A DNA stretch of 53,415 nucleotides from Lactobacillus sp. ESL0700. Lineage in GTDB: Bacteria; Bacillota; Bacilli; Lactobacillales; Lactobacillaceae. The translations under genes were made by a program, and so were the position numbers. The notes beneath the pieces were generated by a model, which saw nothing but the letters and a program-made list of their open reading frames with translations, was not told where the DNA came from and made no database searches. The stretch lies in the NCBI RefSeq assembly GCF_029392095.1, contig NZ_CP113931.1:1-53415 (forward strand). Reading direction: 5' to 3'. Positions 32,375 through 39,951 of this stretch are shown here, one piece after another; the first letter of the stretch is position 1, and each line of letters begins with the position of its first letter.

Positions 32375-32989
32375 TTACTGTTTAGCTTTTAAATTACGTG
32401 CATAATCTCTAATTCTATAAATTTGCATTCTGGATATACCAACAGTTCTTGCAATTTGTGAGATTGGTATTTCTTGTTTTAACATTTTTACTACTTCGTT
32501 ATAAATAAATCTTTTTTGTAGATTAGGGGAGTTAGGTGCATAAAGACGTTTACCGCCTTTGTATGCACCTCTTTTTTTTGCTAAAGCAATACCTTGCTTT
32601 TGTCGTTCTTTAATTTTTCTACGTTCTTCTTCTGCTGTATATTTGTAAATTTCTAAAACTAAGTTTGTTAATAAATTTTTTAAGTTAGAATCAGTTACAC
32701 CGGCAAAACTAGGTAAGGATAGAATATTGAGAACAGCTCCTTTTCTTTTAATTTCTTCGATGATGTTAGTTAAGTCTGCTGAATTTCTGCCAAGGCGATC
32801 TAAACTTAAAACTACAACTTCATCTTCTTCATGAATGTAATCTAACATTTTTTGTAATTCAGGACGGTCTAAATTTTTACCTGAAATCTTTTCTTCAAAA
32901 ATTTTCTTTACACCACTTTTTTTAAGGGCGTCAAGTTGTCTTGCTAAATTTTGCTCCTGGGTGCTAACTCGTGCGTAACCAATTTTCAT
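32375..32989 (-). CDS. Serine resolvase/invertase 1
   Basis: 204 aa from ATG 32989 (MKIGYARVSTQEQN); TGAGG is 9 bases before it, making the upstream TTG at 33004 part of the ribosome binding site region. Catalytic Ser lies in YARVSTQEQN with the conserved LDRLGRN region (about residues 63-69) and the arginine-rich E-helix ERRKIKERQKQG. The C-terminus (SQIARTVGISRMQIYRI) is a helix-turn-helix. It would resolve plasmid multimers or invert DNA. The 550-bp intergenic region before it is the natural place for a res site. Confidence 0.88.
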   Translation of the reverse strand: MKIGYARVSTQEQNLARQLDALKKSGVKKIFEEKISGKNLDRPELQKMLDYIHEEDEVVVLSLDRLGRNSADLTNIIEEIKRKGAVLNILSLPSFAGVTDSNLKNLLTNLVLEIYKYTAEEERRKIKERQKQGIALAKKRGAYKGGKRLYAPNSPNLQKRFIYNEVVKMLKQEIPISQIARTVGISRMQIYRIRDYARNLKAKQ

Positions 32990-33004
32990 TTCTAATTGCC
33001 TCAA

Positions 33005-33555
33005 TGTTACAGTCTGATGTTACATTATTACTTATTATTATACTCTGCTGTAATTGTGTATCAATAGGGGACACCCAGTTGTTACAACTTTTTGGATATT
33101 TTTAAAAAATTGATGAAGCTAGATAAAAATACTTTGTTATTCCTAATTTTGCTAACATAAAAAACTTTTCACATCATAAAAGTTGTGAAAAGTTTTTTAG
33201 TGCACTCTGCTATATAGGCCAAAAATAATTTGTAATCCAACAAAAATGTTGCCTTTAAATTGCTTTTTTCTTTAATGGTTAATATATAAATATATTTCAC
33301 ATGGTTAAATTTAACGGCATTGCTTATACCAAAAGCAGCTAAAGTAGTTGAAGTCGCTTGATACAGCTGCTTTAATAAGACTATTTACTATTATCATAGC
33401 GTGTCGAAAACAATAACTAATAAAGCGCTAAAGCGACAAGCGGTGATTACAAATATTAGGACAAAACCCTTACTGCATAGCTTATCTGGAATTAGGAAAA
33501 AATTATTTCTGATTTTCACAAATTAAAAGTTATGAGAGAGCTATTAAATGACCTT
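33005..33555. other. Gene-free region between the two serine recombinases, candidate res site and terminator
   Basis: No convincing gene. Just upstream of resolvase 1 are TGTTACA words at about 33004 and 33016 and GTTACAA at about 33081, which could be resolvase subsites. A perfect 15-bp inverted repeat AAAAAACTTTTCACA / TGTGAAAAGTTTTTT (33159-33173 and 33184-33198) is a bidirectional terminator. A 13-bp word at 33527-33539 is repeated beyond resolvase 2. Confidence 0.5.
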
Positions 33556-34237
33556 TTATTGCTTTTTGGTTTCTTTTAATTTATTAAATCTTCTACACAA
33601 AGTTGCTATGCTAATTCCTGTTTTTTTATTAAGTTCTTTAAGTGATAAACCTTGTTTGTGTAACTTATAAGCAGCTTCAATTTGTTGATCGCTGTAAATT
33701 TCTTTACGTCCTTCATGATAATTTGGATTATGCTTTCTAGCGTATTCCTTACCCTCTTGAGTTCGTGTAATGATCATGTCACGGTCAAATTGAGCGATTG
33801 CTGAAAAAACAGAAAAAGAAAATTTCCCTGTTGGCGTGTTAGTGTCAACGATACCTAAATTTAGAATATTAACGATAACTCCCTTATCTGACAACGTTTG
33901 GATTGTTTCTTCTGCTTCCTTAGTATTTCTTGCAAAACGATCTAGCTTGGTTATGAGTAACTGATCGCCTTGCTTTAATTGTTTAAGTAGTTTGGAAAAT
34001 ACCGGGCGGTTAAGGGTCGTACCTGTAAACTTTTCTTGATATATTTTTTCTGCACCAGCTTTTTTTAGTAAAGCAATTTGAGCACTAAGGTCTTGTCCTG
34101 TTGTGCTAACTCTCGCATAACCATACAGCATATAACTCTTTCCTTTTTTTGATTTTTGTTAGCGAAATCATTACTTGCTAATTTTCTATTAGTATAGCAT
34201 TTAATTTTCTCTCTTACAACTTTTAAGTTATGAGAGA
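33527..34237. repeat. 13-bp direct repeats flanking the second resolvase gene
   Basis: AAGTTATGAGAGA occurs at 33527-33539 and 34225-34237, just outside the resolvase 2 gene on both sides. The right copy is part of an imperfect dyad of 32 bases (34207-34238: TTCTCTC...GAGAGAA) that looks like a recombination crossover site; the left copy is a half-site. This could mark the ends of a small recombinase unit or duplicated res sites. Confidence 0.6.
33556..34131 (-). CDS. Serine resolvase/invertase 2
   Basis: 191 aa. Catalytic Ser in YGYARVSTTGQD, conserved LDRFARN (about 63-69) and the helix AIAQFDRDMIITRTQEGKEYA. The C-terminal HTH (SLKELNKKTGISIATLCRR) resembles Tn3/Hin-type recombinases. GGAAAGAG precedes the ATG. 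It differs clearly from resolvase 1 in sequence and ends, so the two have separate origins. Direct repeats on both sides suggest that it came in as a unit. Confidence 0.88.
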   Translation of the reverse strand: MLYGYARVSTTGQDLSAQIALLKKAGAEKIYQEKFTGTTLNRPVFSKLLKQLKQGDQLLITKLDRFARNTKEAEETIQTLSDKGVIVNILNLGIVDTNTPTGKFSFSVFSAIAQFDRDMIITRTQEGKEYARKHNPNYHEGRKEIYSDQQIEAAYKLHKQGLSLKELNKKTGISIATLCRRFNKLKETKKQ

Positions 34238-34273
34238 AGAACGTAAGTTTGAACTGTAGAAAGGTATTGAAAG

Positions 34274-34450
34274 ATGAAAACTAAAAAATATCGGGTTTTT
34301 TGGAAAACTAGGGCGGATCAAGGTTATAACTTTACAGAAGTTATCGTGCCGGCTTCAATTCATGGCAAAGAACTTAACAGTGAAATTAAACGTGCTGCAA
34401 TTTCTGGAGCTGGACTTGAATTTGGTTACAATGAAATTGTAGCTAGTTAA
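34274..34450 (+). CDS. Small protein of unknown function
   Basis: 58 aa starting MKTKKYRVFWKTRADQGYNF, with AGAAAGG upstream at about 34259. It has a strand-rich N-terminal half and a C-terminal ISGAGLEFGYNEIVAS. No known motif. It precedes another unknown gene by 26 bases in the same direction, so they are likely co-transcribed. Confidence 0.5.
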   Translation: MKTKKYRVFWKTRADQGYNFTEVIVPASIHGKELNSEIKRAAISGAGLEFGYNEIVAS

Positions 34451-34476
34451 ACGATAGCTGAAAGGAGTTGGGATTA

Positions 34477-34971
34477 ATGGTTAAACCATATCAGTACGGT
34501 ATAAAATATAGCGTTCATCATGATTTCATTGATTGGAATAAGCAATATCGTATAACTGTTGACACACGTTTAGCGTCTGTTGCAGGTAAAGATATGTTTA
34601 TCAGCGACTTAACAAGTCAAAAAGAAAATAGTTCGGATAAAAGAACGGCTATTGATTTAGAAAATATTGCAGCTACTTATCCTAATTTGGTTTCATGTTT
34701 GTTAAATCATGGTTTGGTAGATTTCGATATTATGCACTCTTTGCCACTTATTGAAGTAACATGGCTGAATACTGGTAATAGATCTTGTTTGAAACAAGAA
34801 ATTATTACTGATCACGGCCTTAAATTTACTGTTTATAATACGCCAAGAGCTACTATTTCAACTTATCAAGAACACCGTAAACGAGATAACTTTCCTTGGT
34901 CATTGATTCTTAATGGTCATTGTTGGGAAGTTGATCCATTAGAGGTAGTAGAAATCAGAATGGCTGAATAA
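34477..34971 (+). CDS. Protein of unknown function upstream of the RNA-repeat region
   Basis: 164 aa from ATG 34477 (MVKPYQYGIKYSVHHDFIDW), AGGAG 9 bases before; a TTG at 34468 is within the spacing region. Mixed strands and helices, no membrane segment. The end has the conserved-looking WSLILNGHCWEVDPLEVVEIRM. I do not recognise it. Three to four repeated RNA-like units begin 10 bases after its stop. Confidence 0.5.
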   Translation: MVKPYQYGIKYSVHHDFIDWNKQYRITVDTRLASVAGKDMFISDLTSQKENSSDKRTAIDLENIAATYPNLVSCLLNHGLVDFDIMHSLPLIEVTWLNTGNRSCLKQEIITDHGLKFTVYNTPRATISTYQEHRKRDNFPWSLILNGHCWEVDPLEVVEIRMAE

Positions 34972-34980
34972 AGCCAAAAA

Positions 34981-35480
34981 GAAGTACTAGGTTAGCTGGC
35001 TAGTTTAAAACTAGAAGAATTGCAAACATTCTTTACTTCTATTGAGAACATGAAAAATGTTCTCAAAAAGAAATTCACTTTAAGACAATAATCTCCCAAA
35101 TAACATTATTGTCGAAGAAACATCAGGTTAGCTGACTGTTGATGATAAAGGCAGAGAAGTTGCAACACTTCTTGTTTCTGTTGAGAACAGTTCCTATGTT
35201 CTCAAATTATCAAAATTCAATTTTAAGACAATAAACTTCCAAAATGATTTTATTGCCGAAGAAATACCAGGTTAGCTGGCTACTGATGATAAAGGCAGAG
35301 GAATTGCAACATTCCTTGTTTCTGTTGCAAACACTTTTGTTTGCAAATACCCTCAACACATATATTTAATTACATTGCTTTTCCAAATTATTTTAAGCAT
35401 ATGTAAAGAAGCATTGCATGGTCAACTTACTTATGATAACGGTAAGGAAAGTATCGACACTTTCTGCTTCTATTAGGAAA
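34981..35480 (+). ncRNA. Tandem array of structured RNA units (3 full-length and 1 partial)
   Basis: Units start at 34981, 35114, 35258 and 35408 with GAAG. Each has a conserved 5' box (CAGGTTAGCTGRCT in three), hairpin H1 with loop TGCAAC (stems 35015-35033, 35155-35172, 35299-35316, 35447-35464), a CTTGTTTCTGTTG link, hairpin H2 (35044-35064, 35183-35203, 35327-35344) and hairpin H3 with a YCCAAA loop (35084-35113, 35227-35257, 35370-35406). Stem bases change in a compensatory way between units (H2 GAGAACA/TGTTCTC versus GCAAACA/TGTTTGC; H1 AAGAAT/ATTCTT, AGAAGT/ACTTCT, AGGAAT/ATTCCT, GAAAGT/ACTTTC). This covariation argues for RNA structure. No gene fits here. Function unknown. Confidence 0.6.
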
Positions 35481-35498
35481 TAAAAAAAGAAGGTAAGA

Positions 35499-35702
35499 AT
35501 GATGGGGTTAGCGTTAATAGGAACAATTTTTTTAATAATATGGATAATTGCATTTGTAGGACTCTTACATATGGCTAGTAATTTTGTTTCAGGAAAAAGT
35601 GATGAAGCGTTTTTATATATTAGTTTTACCGCTTTTTGTTGGTTTACCGCCGTTGTCGTTATTTTGTCTATTTCTTTTGTTTTGCAAATTATTTCAAAAT
35701 AA
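35499..35702 (+). CDS. Small two-segment membrane protein
   Basis: 67 aa (or 66 from the second ATG), AGAAGG upstream. Two hydrophobic segments (about 3-28 and 42-64) separated by a short loop SGKSDEAF. First of three tiny membrane proteins in a row, all with clear ribosome binding sites. Function unknown; holin-like, toxin-like or accessory membrane roles are possible. Confidence 0.5.
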   Translation: MMGLALIGTIFLIIWIIAFVGLLHMASNFVSGKSDEAFLYISFTAFCWFTAVVVILSISFVLQIISK

Positions 35703-35717
35703 AAAAGGAAAGTAAGA

Positions 35718-35885
35718 ATGACTGATTTAGTACCGGTATGGCTAGTTGCAGTTGCTTTTTGCTTTTTTGCAGTTCGACTTACTATTTTTGATCAAATTGG
35801 TTCTATAGCCATTCTTTTTGATGTGATTGGCTTATTTTGTTTCACTTTTTTGGGTTTTGTTTTGCTCTGTAGTTTTATGAAGTAG
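35718..35885 (+). CDS. Small hydrophobic membrane protein
   Basis: 55 aa starting MTDLVPVWLVAVAFCFFAVR, AAAGGAAAG upstream. Almost entirely hydrophobic with two membrane segments and a short DQIG loop. Fifteen bases after the preceding small membrane protein. Function unknown. Confidence 0.5.
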   Translation: MTDLVPVWLVAVAFCFFAVRLTIFDQIGSIAILFDVIGLFCFTFLGFVLLCSFMK

Positions 35886-35949
35886 TAAATATGCAGAATA
35901 AACGAGGCAGATCAATTATGATCAATCAACTTTAAAAAGGGGAGAAGAA

Positions 35950-36090
35950 ATGATAAGTATTGTTGTACTTGTGCCGTTCATATTATCAGTGTTTTTTATG
36001 GTTGTAGGATTGCATGATAATGATTTCAAAAATTTTTTGTTGGGTATGTTTCTTCTGTTAGCCGCATTTTTAATTGCAGCAGTTAGTTAA
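35950..36090 (+). CDS. Very small hydrophobic membrane protein
   Basis: 46 aa starting MISIVVLVPFILSVFFMVVG, with AGGGGAGAAG upstream. Two membrane segments around LHDNDFKN. Third of the tiny membrane proteins. An 11-codon open frame with a modest ribosome binding site follows at 36105 and could be a leader peptide; support is weak. Confidence 0.45.
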   Translation: MISIVVLVPFILSVFFMVVGLHDNDFKNFLLGMFLLLAAFLIAAVS

Positions 36091-36164
36091 AGGAAAATCA
36101 AGAAAATGTTTAACAAAAGTTCTTTGGCCAGGTTACTTTAAATAAAATTGTGGGAAATGATTTT

Positions 36165-36476
36165 ATGAGAAATACAGATCAAAAACAAAAACGTTCGAAA
36201 ACTTTACAAGCCTGTTCGATAAATAAAGTATTTGAGGTTGTGCTCAAAGTTAAAATGTTTGGTCGCCCTTGGATAAATGGCCAAGATGGCAACTTTTATG
36301 AAATTGCTTCTGATGGTTTAGGTTCAAGTCAGCCACTAAGCTTTGTTTATCAGTATATGCAGGAAGGATATGACATTCATGGAAAAAGAATTTGCTACAG
36401 GAAAAGGACGTATTCTAAATATACAAGGCAAAAATCCATTTTAATATGGCAAAAACAGTATCGTAAGCGGAAATAA
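36165..36476 (+). CDS. Basic protein of unknown function
   Basis: 103 aa from ATG 36165 (MRNTDQKQKRSKTLQACSIN); GGGAAATG lies upstream, and a GTG at 36150 is an alternative start. Strongly basic at both ends (KRSK and KQYRKRK). A central FGRPWINGQDGNFYEIAS suggests a small folded domain. Followed one base later by the next gene. Unknown. Confidence 0.4.
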   Translation: MRNTDQKQKRSKTLQACSINKVFEVVLKVKMFGRPWINGQDGNFYEIASDGLGSSQPLSFVYQYMQEGYDIHGKRICYRKRTYSKYTRQKSILIWQKQYRKRK

Positions 36477-36477
36477 A

Positions 36478-36771
36478 ATGAAAAGAATTGTAATACTCGT
36501 TTTAAACTTAGTTTTCGGGTTTATAGATCATGTGCTTACTTTTGTTATGTTTCATAGCAAAATTTGTCTTTTGCTATTTGTCTGCTGGGTATTAGCACTT
36601 TGTTTAATAAGTAAAAAAGCAGAAGAAACAGAAATATTTGGCTTTTGGTGGAGATTAAATCGTCGACTAGATACGCTTTTAAATGCTGGATTAAAGACTT
36701 TGGAATTTGCTTTTGTAATTGAGATGATTGGCTGTTTTATGGTTTATTTAGCTTTGTATAAAGGAGTATAG
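36478..36771 (+). CDS. Membrane protein of unknown function
   Basis: 97 aa with three probable membrane segments (about 4-25, 30-47 and 75-95) and a central amphipathic part FWWRLNRRLDTLLNAG. It starts directly after the previous stop codon. Part of the small-membrane-protein cluster. Confidence 0.45.
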   Translation: MKRIVILVLNLVFGFIDHVLTFVMFHSKICLLLFVCWVLALCLISKKAEETEIFGFWWRLNRRLDTLLNAGLKTLEFAFVIEMIGCFMVYLALYKGV

Positions 36772-36779
36772 AAAAATTT

Positions 36780-37178
36780 ATGTCTAGTTTTGAGCTTATT
36801 TTGTTTTGTGCATTCTTTGCATACTTATTGATGAAGATTCGTGAATATACTTTAGCGGCTAAGAAATTGAAAACTGATATGTTTTCTGAAAAGGACAAAA
36901 CTGCCACATTGGGAGCTTTTAAAGACAAGCTAAAGGTATTAGATGTTAAGTTGTCTAAATTACACGAAGCTAAACGAAATTTAGAAGTGCAGCCGGTATC
37001 ACATAAGATCAAGAAAAGATTACATAAACTTGATATGCAAATAGCTAAAATGGAACAAACAAAAGATGGATATGCTGCAGCATTTGCTGAATATCAGGAA
37101 TTAATCAATTCCGAAAGCAATAATTCTAAATTTAGAGATACATTACGTTCCTATTTGAACAACAAATATCATTTATAA
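36780..37178 (+). CDS. Membrane-anchored coiled-coil protein
   Basis: 132 aa, AAAGGAG upstream. One N-terminal membrane segment (about 5-22) and then a long charged helical region (about 28-110) with heptad-like LKVLDVKLSKLHEAKRNL and IKKRLHKLDMQIAKMEQ. Likely a rod-shaped cytoplasmic or external domain. Last gene of the cluster before the large structured-RNA region. Confidence 0.5.
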   Translation: MSSFELILFCAFFAYLLMKIREYTLAAKKLKTDMFSEKDKTATLGAFKDKLKVLDVKLSKLHEAKRNLEVQPVSHKIKKRLHKLDMQIAKMEQTKDGYAAAFAEYQELINSESNNSKFRDTLRSYLNNKYHL

Positions 37179-37184
37179 AAAATC

Positions 37185-37970
37185 AAAGTATTGCATAGCA
37201 ACTGTTATGAACAGATGAGCTGCAACGCTCTTTACTTTTTAGGGAGTTAAATCCCAGGTACATTTACATTTTAATATTAAAAACTGGCGGCACACTTAGT
37301 ATCTGGCTATTTGTGCTGAAATTTGAATGTAAGTTACAGTAATGTATCTTACCAAATGGATAAGCCTAAGGCGTGGTAAACATTGGAAACCACTGAAAAT
37401 ACAGAAGCTACAAAATTACCGGAGTGATAAGTAATGGATTGCAACTCGTTATTGCAAAAACATGATCTGCTGAACGGTGGTCGTCAGTTGCTCCCAAGCT
37501 GTCCTCGCTATGCTTCCAGGACGAAGAAGCACAAAAGCAAGTGTTTAATACACATTTGCAACGTTAAATATTTCTGTGTAGCACTATTCGTTATAGATAA
37601 GTTTTATTATCTCGGAGGAAATGCCCCATAAACTAAAACGTCGCTGCTGAAAAGGATATGACAAATGGTTTGCTTGATTTTTAAGTCAGGTTTAAAGAGA
37701 AAATATTTGTTGATATACCGTTGTCTATTATGAAATTTTTGCTAATTATGCTGAATAGTTAGATTTTAACGATTAAAAATTGATTGTAGAACAGTGATTA
37801 GCTAGACACTAAGTGGAAAGATAAAGGTGCACCTTTAATTAAGACCCTTTGTAATAACACTTAATTTTAATTTTTTATGATTAAAGAAAACCAATTTGGT
37901 TGATGTTTATGATAACGAAACTGCAGCGTAAAGCTGCATTAAATTTAGAAAAATAGGGATTAGTCCCTAG
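37185..37970 (+). ncRNA. Large structured non-coding RNA candidate (size and setting resemble ROOL/GOLLD-type RNAs)
   Basis: About 800 bases without a supported gene. The start (about 37190-37255) resembles the tandem units at 35 kb: TTGCAT, hairpin CTGTT/AACAG (37202-37214), GAGC-TGCAAC-GCTC (37217-37230), TTTACTTTTTAGG and GGGA/TCCC. Further stems: TTTACATT with AATGTAAG, GGCACA with TGTGC, GTGGT/ACCAC (about 37373-37393), GTCC/GGAC (about 37501-37522), TGCAGC-GTAAA-GCTGCA (about 37922-37938) and a final TAGGGA-TTAG-TCCCTA (about 37954-37969). Large ornate RNAs of the ROOL and GOLLD classes occur on Lactobacillus mobile elements; assignment needs a covariance search. A 65-codon open frame at 37434 is probably chance. 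Confidence 0.5.
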
Positions 37971-37995
37971 TTAAATTAATAAAGGTGATGTTTAA

Positions 37996-38214
37996 ATGGC
38001 AAAGAAACTAGACCCTGTTGTAGCTGCATACTTAAAAGAAAAAAAGGGTATAAGTTATGATAAATGGGTACAAGACGCTGTTTGGAATGCGTTCAGAGAA
38101 GCAATAACTGATAAAAAGTCTGATATGTATAAGCAAATTGTCGCAATTGCTGATCAAAAATTACATGATGAAGCGTACCAACAAGCAAGAATAGGAACAA
38201 TTAGTTTTGAATGA
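37996..38214 (+). CDS. Small helical protein upstream of sortase
   Basis: 72 aa, AAAGGTG before the ATG. MAKKLDPVVAAYLKEKKGIS then WVQDAVWNAFREAITDKKSD; all helical and charged, no membrane segment. The end overlaps the sortase start by 8 bases, suggesting translational coupling. Its shape recalls small DNA-binding or regulatory proteins; unknown function. Confidence 0.5.
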   Translation: MAKKLDPVVAAYLKEKKGISYDKWVQDAVWNAFREAITDKKSDMYKQIVAIADQKLHDEAYQQARIGTISFE

Positions 38215-38938
38215 AGACGAACGATTAGCCAAGAAGAATAGACGAATAGCAATTGTAGGATTGTTTTTTTTAGCTTTAATCGTTGCAGCAATTGTAGTAG
38301 TTTTGAACTTTGATAAACTGCAGGGACAAGCTGCGCACCGAATATCTACTGATAAGACCGAACTTCAACAAGCAAGGTATAATCACCAGAAACGTAAGCC
38401 AAGTTACAATATGAGAAAAGTCAACCCAATATCACCTAGCTCTTTGGCTCATGCGTGGCGAGTTAGGCGAGATTATCGGGCAGTTGGTCAAATTGCAATC
38501 CCAGATAAAAATATCTTACTCAATATTTTTCGAGGTGTTGGTAATGATGAATTAGCGCTAGGGGCTGGAACTTTTAGGGCAGATCAGAAAATGGGTAAGA
38601 ATAATTATCCATTAGCAGGCCACAATATGGACGATGCCCAGAGTTATTTTTCGCCGCTGTATACGGCAAAAGTCAATGGCACGTTGAGTAACGGAACTGT
38701 TATTTACTTGACGGATTTTACAAAAGTTTACTTTTATAAAATTACATCGTCACAATTCATTGGTGTTTACAATTTGAATTTGGCCTTTAATCGTAAAAAA
38801 TTTGTTAACCACCCGGTAATATCCTTGTTTACATGCGATTATACGGGACAAGGCAGACTATTTATCAGAGGTAAATTAACCGGCTCCCAGAGCCTAAAAA
38901 GCGCTACTAAGTATGTTAGACAAGTATTTGAATACTAA
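38207..38938 (+). CDS. Class A-like sortase transpeptidase encoded on the plasmid
   Basis: 243 aa with a TTG start inside the preceding gene; TAGGAAC precedes. N-terminal membrane anchor (about 13-33), then the sortase domain with catalytic H139 in LAGHNM, C210 in SLFTCDYTGQGR and R217. The pattern VGQIAIPDKNILLNIFRG also fits SrtA. Sortases attach LPxTG proteins to the wall; the LPRTG adhesin at 41.5 kb is the obvious substrate. A plasmid-borne sortase may ensure display of plasmid adhesins in hosts lacking a suitable one. Confidence 0.88.
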   Translation: MNEDERLAKKNRRIAIVGLFFLALIVAAIVVVLNFDKLQGQAAHRISTDKTELQQARYNHQKRKPSYNMRKVNPISPSSLAHAWRVRRDYRAVGQIAIPDKNILLNIFRGVGNDELALGAGTFRADQKMGKNNYPLAGHNMDDAQSYFSPLYTAKVNGTLSNGTVIYLTDFTKVYFYKITSSQFIGVYNLNLAFNRKKFVNHPVISLFTCDYTGQGRLFIRGKLTGSQSLKSATKYVRQVFEY

Positions 38939-38955
38939 TTTGAATGTGACAAAAA

Positions 38956-38992
38956 AGCCATTATTACAAGTCTTTGTAATAATGGCTCTTTT
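38956..38992 (+). terminator. Terminator after sortase
   Basis: Perfect 14-bp stem AGCCATTATTACAA / TTGTAATAATGGCT (38956-38969 and 38974-38987) followed by CTTTTTG. The next ribosome binding site starts at about 38998. Confidence 0.85.
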
Positions 38993-39010
38993 TGTAGAAA
39001 GGAGTTAAAT

Positions 39011-39442
39011 GTGGCTAAAAAATCTGACACAATAACTTATAAAATTTTAGAAACGGAATTTGAAGAAACAAGACAAATAATTGCTGATAAAATGCCAGCT
39101 GTAATTACTGACAATGCTCATATTGGGCAATATATACTAGTTTTTGCTTATGAAGAATTGAATGCAGAGGAGCATTACATTAATCAAAAAGAAATTGATG
39201 ATTTTGGAATAGTCAAATATCAAGAAGTTTATTTGGGTGATCATTATGTTAAGGTAACGGCACAGGCTAAACAAACGGGGATTGATGTTTTGATGACAAG
39301 ACTAAAATATATTTATCCTAATGTTTATAATGATAAGAATAAGAATAATTTTGATTTTATAGCACATCTTGGCTTTGTCTTTGCTAAAAGAATACAAAAT
39401 GGCCAAGTCATACCAAAATTAGCACAAAAGGTAAAAGGGTAA
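39011..39442 (+). CDS. Protein of unknown function, paralogue A
   Basis: 143 aa with a GTG start and AAAGGAG upstream. The C-terminal segment FDFIAHLGFVFAKRIQNGQV is shared with the next protein (TAFLAHLGYVFIKKAENGQV). The N-terminal half (ILETEFEETRQIIADKMP) also aligns in outline. No membrane segment. Start and stop overlap with the next gene by one base. Probably a two-subunit or duplicated protein; function unknown. Confidence 0.6.
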   Translation: MAKKSDTITYKILETEFEETRQIIADKMPAVITDNAHIGQYILVFAYEELNAEEHYINQKEIDDFGIVKYQEVYLGDHYVKVTAQAKQTGIDVLMTRLKYIYPNVYNDKNKNNFDFIAHLGFVFAKRIQNGQVIPKLAQKVKG

Positions 39443-39903
39443 TGGTAGTAGTTAAATTCACTATTTTAAAGTCCGAATTTAAACAAGCTGAAAATTTCTG
39501 TAAAGCAAATTTATCTATGCCGCAGCAAAATCAGGTTGAGTTTGTTGGATCAATGCTTTTTTGGTTTGCTCACCAAGAACTTTGGCTTGAAGAACAAGAT
39601 ACTAAAGAAAGAAAAAAATTTGGAACGGTTAAATATCCTAAACTTTTTCCTATTTCTGATTGCTACATTGTACAGACAAATTTGCGATTAACAAGGTATC
39701 GCAAAATGTCACATGAACTGCAGCAGGTTTATCCTAAAATGGTTAATGAAAAAGATAAGAGTGTTACAGCATTTTTAGCTCATTTAGGATATGTTTTTAT
39801 TAAAAAAGCAGAGAATGGCCAAGTTGATCCTGGGATAATCGTTGCCGCCAGAAATATTAGCAAAATTATGGAACATACAAAGGTTCCTAAAATAGTGTGT
39901 TAA
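39442..39903 (+). CDS. Protein of unknown function, paralogue B
   Basis: 153 aa, one-base overlap with the stop of paralogue A and AAAAGG upstream. Shares the AHLGxVFxKxxxNGQV block near residues 112-128 and the KFGTVKYPKLFPISDCYIV strand region, which aligns with DFGIVKYQEVYLGDHYVKV of paralogue A. Divergence between the two is high, so the duplication is old. Function unknown. Confidence 0.6.
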   Translation: MVVVKFTILKSEFKQAENFCKANLSMPQQNQVEFVGSMLFWFAHQELWLEEQDTKERKKFGTVKYPKLFPISDCYIVQTNLRLTRYRKMSHELQQVYPKMVNEKDKSVTAFLAHLGYVFIKKAENGQVDPGIIVAARNISKIMEHTKVPKIVC

Positions 39904-39951
39904 AGTAAACCTGATACGTTTAACTTTTTACAAATAGGAGGTCGTTTAACT

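Noticed and set aside
33005..33555. Possible insertion sequence between the recombinase genes
   Set aside because: No transposase, and the terminal repeats seen do not match a known family; only res-like and terminator features are supported.
35281..35326. CTGATGA beside a hairpin in unit 3, recalling a hammerhead ribozyme core
   Set aside because: The following GAAA and stem III needed for a hammerhead are absent and the word is not kept in all units.
37434..37631. 65-codon open frame inside the large gene-free region
   Set aside because: No clear ribosome binding site, atypical composition, and the region is rich in stem structures.
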